Part shown: one piece after another, positions 7,424 to 13,888 of the stretch
Layout of the letters: every line of letters begins with the position of its first letter
Position numbering within the stretch: position 1 is the first letter of the stretch
Assembly (NCBI GenBank): GCA_964399665.1
Contig: CAYNSI010000002.1
Coordinates: 1 to 34,314, forward strand
Direction: 5' to 3'
From: Avisuccinivibrio_A sp964399665
GTDB lineage: Bacteria; Pseudomonadota; Gammaproteobacteria; Enterobacterales; Succinivibrionaceae
DNA: 34,314 nucleotides
Notes under the pieces: model-generated
Databases searched by the model: none
Seen by the model: only the letters and a program-made list of their open reading frames with translations
Told to the model about the DNA's origin: nothing
Program-made: the position numbers and the translations under genes

Positions 7424-8617
7424 ATGAAAAATTTCAATTTTTGCAGACCCACGGATTTTTACTTTGGACGTGGGGAAGAAAATAAAGTAGGAGAGATCTG
7501 CAGGAAACATGGTGCTGAAAAAATCCTGCTGCATTTTGGCGGTCAGTCGGCAATAAAATCAGGACTGCTTGCCAGGGTGGAAAAGTCCCTTACTGATGCC
7601 GGCGTAACTTTCATAAAATTAGGGGGAGTAAAACCCAATCCTACCGCTGATTTGGTTTATGAGGGCATTGATCTCTGCCGCAAAGAAAAGGTGCAGCTGA
7701 TCCTGGCAGTTGGAGGCGGATCTGTTATCGACAGTGCTAAGGCCATAGCCTTAGGCGTCCCCTATGAAGGTGATTTCTTTGACTTTTTTATGGGGAAAGA
7801 TACTCCGAAAAAATCCCTCCCAGTAGGAAGTATCCTGACCATTGCAGCTGCAGGATCTGAAGGATCCATGAGCTGCGTAATCCAAAAGGAAGTTAACGGC
7901 ATCATCAAGAAAAAAGGCTGCAATCATCTGCAGAATGTCTGTACATTTTCCATTTTAAATCCAGAGCTTACCTTCTCCCTGCCGCCTTATCAGACCGTCT
8001 GCGGCGCCTGCGATATCATGTGCCACGTAATGGAGCGGTATTTTTCCAATACTAAGGAAGTTAAGGTCACTGACGAACTTTGTGAAGGGGTTTTGCGTTC
8101 TGTGATTGCCATGCTGCCAAGGGTCATGAAAAATCCTGAGGATTATGAGGCAAGAGCAGCCATTATGTGGGCTTCAACCCTGGCTCATAACGATCTTTTG
8201 GGTCTTGACAGGGAGCAGGACTGGGGCAGCCACCGCATTGAGCATGAGCTGTCTGCCCTGTATGACTGTGCCCATGGAGCAGGCCTTGCCGTGGTGATGC
8301 CTGCCTGGATGGATTTTGTATGTACTCACGACCCCATGCGTTTTGCACAGTTTGCAGTAAACGTATTCGGATGTCAGATGAATTATGAAAATCCTGAAGA
8401 AACGGCACGAGCGGGCATTGCAGCCTTAAGAGCCTTCTGGGGAAGTGTCGGACTGCCTCTTAATTTTAAGGATTTGGGCATCAAAAAAGAGGACATCCCT
8501 GCCATTTTGCACAACCTGTCTTTGGGCAATCCTGATCATACCGAAGGACACTTTGTCGTTTTAAGCCTTAAGGATGTAGAAACCATCCTTACCATGGCAG
8601 CTGATTATAAGTCATGA
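7424..8617 (+). CDS. Iron-containing alcohol dehydrogenase (butanol dehydrogenase/YqhD-like branch)
   Basis: This 397-residue protein belongs to the group III, metal-dependent alcohol dehydrogenases. The nucleotide-binding GGGSVIDSAKAIA lies at 97-109. The metal ligands expected from FucO and YqhD align as D197, H201, H270 and H284 (CDIMCHVMERYF and SHRIEHELSALYDCAHGAG). The opening FYFGRGEENKVGEI resembles butanol dehydrogenases and YqhD, which reduce aldehydes with NAD(P)H. It is the last gene of the TRAP operon 2 string, 40 bases after the HIT gene, with AGGAAAG as ribosome binding site. A strong hairpin terminator region follows. It probably reduces an aldehyde formed from the imported compound, or disposes of excess reductant; the substrate is unknown. 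Confidence 0.9.
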   Translation: MKNFNFCRPTDFYFGRGEENKVGEICRKHGAEKILLHFGGQSAIKSGLLARVEKSLTDAGVTFIKLGGVKPNPTADLVYEGIDLCRKEKVQLILAVGGGSVIDSAKAIALGVPYEGDFFDFFMGKDTPKKSLPVGSILTIAAAGSEGSMSCVIQKEVNGIIKKKGCNHLQNVCTFSILNPELTFSLPPYQTVCGACDIMCHVMERYFSNTKEVKVTDELCEGVLRSVIAMLPRVMKNPEDYEARAAIMWASTLAHNDLLGLDREQDWGSHRIEHELSALYDCAHGAGLAVVMPAWMDFVCTHDPMRFAQFAVNVFGCQMNYENPEETARAGIAALRAFWGSVGLPLNFKDLGIKKEDIPAILHNLSLGNPDHTEGHFVVLSLKDVETILTMAADYKS

Positions 8618-8626
8618 CAACAAACC

Positions 8627-8667
8627 GACAGGCAGGTCCCCACTACCATAGCAGGGGGCTTCCTGTC
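8627..8667 (+). terminator. Hairpin downstream of the Fe-alcohol dehydrogenase
   Basis: GACAGG at 8627-8632 pairs with CCTGTC at 8662-8667, and the inner CCCC pairs with GGGG, giving an interrupted stem 10 bases after the stop codon. No T tract follows directly, so it may slow polymerase ahead of the stronger hairpin at 8684-8734. Confidence 0.5.
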
Positions 8668-8683
8668 TTGAAACCTCCTTTAA

Positions 8684-8734
8684 AAAAGGCCCTGAAATCT
8701 TCCCGTGCGGCATTTGGCAGATTCAGGGCCTTTT
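8684..8734. terminator. Bidirectional intrinsic terminator between the Fe-ADH gene and trbL
   Basis: AAAAGGCCCTGAA (8684-8696) pairs with TTCAGGGCCTTTT (8722-8734), a 13-bp stem. T-rich sequence follows on both strands (CCTTTTGCTTTT on plus, GGCCTTTTTT on minus). It sits between convergent genes and can end transcription from both the TRAP operon and the Trb operon. Confidence 0.85.
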
Positions 8735-8752
8735 GCTTTTGCTAAAAATTCC

Positions 8753-9712
8753 TCACTTAAGCTTTCTTGCTATATAGGCTAAGGTTGCAGCTACAGGAGC
8801 CCAGGCAATTGCTGCTGCCTGATTAAAACCGCTCCTGCCTTCCATAACTGCACCGCCGCCTCCTGCAACCAATCCTGCAGCCAGGGCAGGCAGCGATCTT
8901 GTCATCGCAAAAAACAACATCACCACAAACAGCATCAAAAGCATGTCATTTAGGGTATAGGAGCCGCTGTAATTGACCACCCAGGTGTGGACATTGGTGA
9001 TAGTACTCATGCCGCTGGTGCACACTAAAATCATCACCATAAGCTGCATTCCCAATGACAGGAGCAGCCTTAGGTAATTAACCGCAAAGGGTCTGGTATA
9101 GACAAAGGCGCCAAATCCTAATACCACAATTCCTGCCACGCACAGAATATAGGCTGACAAATAAAGAATGGCATAATTGATAACGCAAAGAAAAAGCAGT
9201 ATCGACACAAATACCTGCAGCAGCAAAAACAGCAGATCATCGGCAAAACTGCCGCCTCCTTTGACGCGGGATAAGTCATTATTAAGTGACATGACCTTAT
9301 TTAAAAGATCCACGGGGGTAATGGGATTGCTGCCTTCGGGAAGTTCCATTAGGGACTCAATAACCGCAATGCCTATTTCAGAACCGTGGGACAGGAGAAA
9401 CTCAAAGATGCCTATGATGACCACCATTTGTACAAATGCCCCGAAGAAGGTCTGTATACTGCCGTCTTCCTTAAAGATAAGCTCCACCCCCTTTAAGGCA
9501 AGACCAATAAGGCACAGACCCCAAAAAAGGCGGGAGGCTGCCGTGGTCAGGCGGCTTTCCATGGTTCTTGCTTCACTGACAAAGCTTTGAAAGGAATATC
9601 TGAGCATTTGCTCTACATCATCGGCAAAATAACTGGTTTCAGCCATTGCCGCTGTGCTCAGCACACCTAAGCAGATGATAAGTACCGCGCCTGTGACAGT
9701 CCAAAATCTCAT
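8753..9712 (-). CDS. trbL: TrbL/VirB6-type polytopic inner-membrane channel protein
   Basis: A 319-residue protein with a signal-like first helix (AMA site near residue 24) and about six further hydrophobic helices. It carries a short segment near residues 53-75 (TMESRLTTAASRLFWGLCLIG is nearby) typical of the TrbL/VirB6 group, and a glycine-rich cytoplasmic end (AAGLVAGGGGAVMEG). It is the last gene of the cluster and overlaps trbJ by 4 bases (ATGA). VirB6-like proteins form part of the inner-membrane channel of type IV secretion systems. It is much shorter than RP4 TrbL (about 528 residues as I recall), lacking the long hydrophilic C-terminus. Confidence 0.85.
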   Translation of the reverse strand: MRFWTVTGAVLIICLGVLSTAAMAETSYFADDVEQMLRYSFQSFVSEARTMESRLTTAASRLFWGLCLIGLALKGVELIFKEDGSIQTFFGAFVQMVVIIGIFEFLLSHGSEIGIAVIESLMELPEGSNPITPVDLLNKVMSLNNDLSRVKGGGSFADDLLFLLLQVFVSILLFLCVINYAILYLSAYILCVAGIVVLGFGAFVYTRPFAVNYLRLLLSLGMQLMVMILVCTSGMSTITNVHTWVVNYSGSYTLNDMLLMLFVVMLFFAMTRSLPALAAGLVAGGGGAVMEGRSGFNQAAAIAWAPVAATLAYIARKLK

Positions 9713-10533
9713 AGACTCCCGTCCTTCCAGGCCTGCAGATCAAAGCTGAAACTCTGCTGATAGGGTACTTCATCCTTGTAGGAAGCTTCCTGCCTTTCTG
9801 CTTTCTGCAGATTATCGTTGGAAGTTCTTGCCATCTTGGTGCCCAAAAGAGTAATGAGCTGATTTACCTGGGTATTCAAGTCCATTATCGAATTTAGGGT
9901 CATGGCATTTATTTTGGCAAGATTATCCAGGGTATCTCCTATGCCTTCTGAGCTTTGGGACTTGTTCATCATGGATTTGATGAAATCGGCATCCTGCTTC
10001 ATTTTAGACTGCATGGCATCAGCATTCTGCATGGCGGTGCGTGAAGTCGCAATGGCATTGTTGTCCAGGGTCTTAAGGTAGGAGGCAAAATCGCATCTGC
10101 CGCTTGAAAAACATGTAGCCCAGGCCGATGATTTTTGAAAGGATGACAGATAAGATGACAGCGAGCCTGCTTCTGACCAGAGATCTGCTGCTGCACTTAC
10201 CAAAGTTAAGGTGCGCTCGGTAACCGACTTGGTGTCATCCCACAAGGTAAGATTCGGCATTGAGGCATTCTTTTTGGCAAGGCTGAAGCGATCCTGATTA
10301 AGCGAATAATTATTCTTAATATTGGTAAGTTGATTTATCTGGGTATTGTTATCTTCAAGCCACTGCTGCATGGAAAGGATCCGCATCGTAAGATTTTCAG
10401 CAAGATTGGAGCCGTCAATAACAGGAAGCCCTGCCGATGCCTCCTGCACAGGTAATATTAAGGCCAAAGAGGCTGCCAAAACTGCCGCAGCATATCTTCC
10501 GGTATTCTTGATATTTTTAAGTGCTAACAACAT
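9709..10533 (-). CDS. trbJ: TrbJ/VirB5-type periplasmic conjugal transfer protein
   Basis: This 274-residue protein has a signal peptide ending near QEASA (residues 30-34) and the mature start GLPVIDGSNLAENLTMRILSM. That start is close to the GIPVxDxxNL opening typical of TrbJ. The rest is mainly helical, with a cysteine pair (ATCFSSGRC) near residues 137-147. AGGAGG precedes the ATG at 10533. It follows trbI by 18 bases and overlaps trbL by 4. VirB5/TrbJ proteins are minor pilus components at the pilus tip. The direct overlap with trbL leaves no room for trbK, the entry-exclusion lipoprotein that lies between trbJ and trbL in RP4. Confidence 0.88.
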   Translation of the reverse strand: MLLALKNIKNTGRYAAAVLAASLALILPVQEASAGLPVIDGSNLAENLTMRILSMQQWLEDNNTQINQLTNIKNNYSLNQDRFSLAKKNASMPNLTLWDDTKSVTERTLTLVSAAADLWSEAGSLSSYLSSFQKSSAWATCFSSGRCDFASYLKTLDNNAIATSRTAMQNADAMQSKMKQDADFIKSMMNKSQSSEGIGDTLDNLAKINAMTLNSIMDLNTQVNQLITLLGTKMARTSNDNLQKAERQEASYKDEVPYQQSFSFDLQAWKDGSL

Positions 10534-10551
10534 TAATGCTCCTCCTTGACT

Positions 10552-11838
10552 TTAAGAGAAAGGATCCTGATAAGGGCCCTTAAAGCGTATATCTTTTGCC
10601 ACCACCACATTGAACAGGTACCCGGGCTCCACTTTGAGGGTCGGGGAGATATTCATGTTCTGCTCGATGACGCGGGTTAACACGTTGCCTAAACTTACCC
10701 CAAGCCCCTGGGATAAAGCCTGGGAGGCTGAAACACCGTCGCTGTCATATCTGTTGCTGTCGGTTGCAAGAGTAACGGATGCTGTGATCCCGCCTAAAAT
10801 GACGGCATTGGTCAACAGCCTGAACATATGGTTGTCAACATCAGCATCAAAACCTGAATACCCGTCCATGGCAGCCCCGGGCATAGATCCTAAGGTAAGG
10901 GCAGATCCATCAGGATAAATGACCCTGTTAAATCCGAGCATGACACGCTCCTGGCCTATTTTGGGAGAAGAGCCGTACTGGCCTATAAGACGGGAGCCTT
11001 TGGGAATTAGGAGGTGATTGCCCATAGCGGAATCATAGACATTCTCAATGACCTGGGCTATGACAAGCCCCGGAAGATCCGAGTTAATTCCGCTTACCAA
11101 CACCGCGGGGATCACAGCCCCCATCCTGATCATAAAGGGAGTATCAGCAGCCTCAACAGTGTAAGGATGGGCAAAATCACTGCCCTGATCTAATGAATTG
11201 TAGGCAGACAAAGTCTTGGAGCTTGATACAAAAGAGCCGCCGCTTCCTGAACCAAAGCCTGAAGAAGTATCGGAAAGATTGTTTAAATTCGCAACGGCCG
11301 AGCGCAGCTGACTTTGCTGATAAGATCTAAAATCTCCTGAGGCTCTGTTGTCAGGATCTAAAGTTTCGCTCCTTTTGTCATAAGAATTTGCCTCCACCAG
11401 GGTCAATGACACCCTCGAACCTGACTCCAGGGCCCTGAAAAAGGCAGTTTCCCGGTTGCGCGATAGTCTCTTGCGGTATTCCTCAAGAGGATCGCTTTTA
11501 TCATCAAGTCTTTGATATATTTCAAAGGCCTTATCGTTATCAGACGGGGGCTCTTCAATTACAGGCATGGTAATTAGCGGTTCAGGGATCTCAAATGCTG
11601 CCTCAATGTTCTCCTCTTTGACAGGTTTTAAGCTGCGCTGCATTCTTTCAATTTCATCGGCAGCCTTTCCCAATCCCTCATCATAGGTGACGGCCTCTTT
11701 TCTATCCTTATTATCAGAGGCTCTGCTGTCTACGGCAAACCAGGCAAGTGCTACCAGGATCACAGAGAAAATAATGATTAATATTGCAGGGGTGCGCGTT
11801 AACCTGCCTCGTAGCGGCCGGAAATTTCTAGACTCCAT
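10552..11838 (-). CDS. trbI: TrbI/VirB10-type core complex protein
   Basis: This 428-residue protein has a short cytoplasmic start, one membrane helix (residues about 18-35), a charged and serine/glycine-rich periplasmic linker, and the conserved VirB10 beta-barrel region. The barrel region includes MIRMGAVIPAVLVSGINSDL, GNHLLIPKGSRLIGQYG, VMLGFNRVIYPDGSALTLGSMPG and a late antenna-like helix GGITASVTLATD. VirB10 proteins span both membranes and transmit energy to the outer-membrane pore. GGAGG lies upstream of the ATG at 11838, which overlaps trbH by 11 bases. The length is close to other TrbI proteins. Confidence 0.93.
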   Translation of the reverse strand: MESRNFRPLRGRLTRTPAILIIIFSVILVALAWFAVDSRASDNKDRKEAVTYDEGLGKAADEIERMQRSLKPVKEENIEAAFEIPEPLITMPVIEEPPSDNDKAFEIYQRLDDKSDPLEEYRKRLSRNRETAFFRALESGSRVSLTLVEANSYDKRSETLDPDNRASGDFRSYQQSQLRSAVANLNNLSDTSSGFGSGSGGSFVSSSKTLSAYNSLDQGSDFAHPYTVEAADTPFMIRMGAVIPAVLVSGINSDLPGLVIAQVIENVYDSAMGNHLLIPKGSRLIGQYGSSPKIGQERVMLGFNRVIYPDGSALTLGSMPGAAMDGYSGFDADVDNHMFRLLTNAVILGGITASVTLATDSNRYDSDGVSASQALSQGLGVSLGNVLTRVIEQNMNISPTLKVEPGYLFNVVVAKDIRFKGPYQDPFS

Positions 11839-12316
11839 CTTTTACCTCCCCTGACATTAAGGATATAGGAGACAATGAAGTACCTGAGATCCTAAAAGTC
11901 TGCGCCAAATGCAGTTTTACGGTGTCTATTTGCGCCAGGATTTCTGAAGATTGAAGACTGTCAACGGATACGGTAATAGTATCCCCGCTGCACTGTTCAA
12001 TACTTTGGCATACCATAGCCCCCTTTGCCTTAAGGGAACTTTCAAGCTCTGTTTTCAAAAGATCTTCTTTGGGATCTTCCTTTTTGAAAGTTTCCAAAAG
12101 AAAGGTGGTTTTAGGCAGAGTATAGTAATGCTCCAAAGCCTCAGTAAAATTGGCAGCTGCATTCTCATAGGAGATCTGCTCTACCCTCTCTTCACTGCCA
12201 AAGCCGGCCTGAAGTTTGTCAAAGGCCGTACATGAACTTAAAACAATGACGCCAAAGGCAGCCCAAACTGTAGGAATGATAAATTTCATGCTGTTTTTCC
12301 CAAAAGGTAATGTCAT
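11828..12316 (-). CDS. trbH: TrbH-like lipoprotein (VirB7-like position)
   Basis: A 162-residue protein with a lipoprotein signal (VIVLSSC, Cys at residue 29), then a hydrophilic body. By length, lipobox and position between trbG and trbI it corresponds to RP4 TrbH, an outer-membrane lipoprotein of about 160 residues. The ATG at 12316 overlaps the trbG stop as TAATG and has GGAGAAGG upstream. An internal ATG at 12289 would also leave a normal signal sequence but has a weaker binding site. The body itself carries no motif I recognise, so the call rests on synteny and the lipobox. Confidence 0.75.
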   Translation of the reverse strand: MTLPFGKNSMKFIIPTVWAAFGVIVLSSCTAFDKLQAGFGSEERVEQISYENAAANFTEALEHYYTLPKTTFLLETFKKEDPKEDLLKTELESSLKAKGAMVCQSIEQCSGDTITVSVDSLQSSEILAQIDTVKLHLAQTFRISGTSLSPISLMSGEVKDGV

Positions 12317-13236
12317 TACGCCTTCTCCCTGATTATGGAAACTTCAAGGCTGTCAGAGCCGCTGCCTAAGATAAGTTTGGCTCTGTCAAACAGGCTGTCG
12401 ACAATAAAACGCCGCCCCTGAATGCGGTAATTGGCAATTGAGGTCTTGTCAGAACCAAAAAATGAAGTGTCGTGCACTATCACAATGGCAGGCATTCTGC
12501 CTCCTGGCAGATCTTCAGGCATCTCCACTATGGTGTGTTTGCCGTCATTAAATACCCGAACCGGCATCAAGGCCTTGTCGCCTTTTAATTCATAGGCAAA
12601 GTCAAGCTTGTCTACGGTAACTTCGGTACCTGCAATGGTTTTTTTGTCCTGTTCTTGACGCTTTAAATCAGCAAGCTTTGCAAGTCTTTCCTTGGCAAGC
12701 CCGGGGTAGGCAAAGCGCACCTGGGGCATGAATTCATCTTCGGTGGACTTTAAAGACATGTGATAGACCCTTTTGTCAGTAGTAACTATCAAAGAAGTCC
12801 TAAGTCCGCTGTCAAGAGGCTTTACGATAAGATGCTGCACACTGTCAGAACCGCTTCCTGAGATAGCAGCGTCTACAAACCAGCGGGCCGTGTCCCCCAA
12901 CTGAACCGAACTTATGATTTCCCCAGGCTCCATGGCAATATCGGTAAGTTCAAGTACTGCACATACGATGACAGGACGTGAAGCTCCATGCGTAAAAATC
13001 ACCTCCCCTGGCCCTGTGACCTGACCCCTGCCGCCCTGCTTTAAGGTTCTTTGATCCAGGGTTAACAGATCCAGCAGGGCCTTTTTGTCAGCTGCGCTTA
13101 AGTAGTTTTCTGATGACTGTCCCTTAAAATCCTCAAGGGCACTGTCTGCATAAGTTTCCGGTAAATACACGGCTGATGCAGCGACAACTGACACTGCAAA
13201 ACCAAAATTTGCCAGCATATAGGCTTTATTAGACAT
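12316..13236 (-). CDS. trbG: TrbG/VirB9-type outer-membrane core complex protein
   Basis: This 306-residue secreted protein (signal peptide to about residue 30) shows the VirB9/CagX pattern: a GEIISSVQLGDTARWFVDAA strand pair, HLIVKPLDSGLRTSLIVTTDKRVYH, then PQVRFAYP, and a C-terminal domain with TIVEMPEDLPGGRMPAIVI and YRIQGRRFIVDSLFDRAKLILG. VirB9 proteins form the outer ring of the translocation channel with VirB7 and VirB10. The ATG at 13236 overlaps the end of trbF by 8 bases and GAGG lies upstream. The gene is of normal length. Confidence 0.93.
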   Translation of the reverse strand: MSNKAYMLANFGFAVSVVAASAVYLPETYADSALEDFKGQSSENYLSAADKKALLDLLTLDQRTLKQGGRGQVTGPGEVIFTHGASRPVIVCAVLELTDIAMEPGEIISSVQLGDTARWFVDAAISGSGSDSVQHLIVKPLDSGLRTSLIVTTDKRVYHMSLKSTEDEFMPQVRFAYPGLAKERLAKLADLKRQEQDKKTIAGTEVTVDKLDFAYELKGDKALMPVRVFNDGKHTIVEMPEDLPGGRMPAIVIVHDTSFFGSDKTSIANYRIQGRRFIVDSLFDRAKLILGSGSDSLEVSIIREKA

Positions 13237-13888
13237 TGGTAATTACCTCTGAAATCTCAAAATCGGTGACATAAATGGATAAAGGGTTTAAGAGGAGCTT
13301 TTGGGCATCCGGATTGGTAATGTTCTCTATCTGATAGCTGACAAGAGCCCTTTGTTTTTTATCGACACTCCGCCCCCCGGTTATGGTGCGCTCATTCCAG
13401 TCTATCTGCATAGCCTGCCCCTGCTGGGCAATAACATTGGCAATCTGCACCTCGATGCGCTTTTTCTGCCCTTCATCAAAAGGGTTGACCTTTTTATAAA
13501 AGGCATCAAGTTTTTGCTGTGAGGAAGAGCCGTCCTTGACATGGGAATAAACTTTTAAGATGGCCTGCTTTTGAATCATCTGATCTGAGCTTATCTGTCT
13601 AAAATCCTTGATAAATCCTGCCAATGTGGCAGCAATTACCTCCATGGGAACTTCAGGGCTTGGGGCAAGAGTGCCTCCTGCTAAAACCACGCCGTGAGAG
13701 TCAACGGTAACAAGGTAGGGAATAATGTGGGTGCGCTCGACCTGACGAATATAGGCTGATAAGGAAAAGAAACCAAATGATGCCCCCATAAAAGCGAAGG
13801 CAACCAGCAAAGCTCTGCCTTTGAGGACCCTTGATGCCAATGACACAGCCTCAAGCCCTCTGATACTTCTTACAATCTTCTTTGCCAT
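13229..13888 (-). CDS. trbF: TrbF/VirB8-type inner-membrane assembly protein
   Basis: A 219-residue protein with one membrane helix (residues about 27-47) followed by ERTHIIPYLVTVDSHG and a periplasmic domain. That domain ends in RALVSYQIENITNPDAQKLL and NPLSIYVTDFEISEVI, the closing motif typical of TrbF. VirB8-family proteins nucleate assembly of the secretion channel. Its ATG overlaps the trbE stop as TGATG, showing tight coupling. Size and order match RP4 TrbF. Confidence 0.92.
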   Translation of the reverse strand: MAKKIVRSIRGLEAVSLASRVLKGRALLVAFAFMGASFGFFSLSAYIRQVERTHIIPYLVTVDSHGVVLAGGTLAPSPEVPMEVIAATLAGFIKDFRQISSDQMIQKQAILKVYSHVKDGSSSQQKLDAFYKKVNPFDEGQKKRIEVQIANVIAQQGQAMQIDWNERTITGGRSVDKKQRALVSYQIENITNPDAQKLLLNPLSIYVTDFEISEVITNV

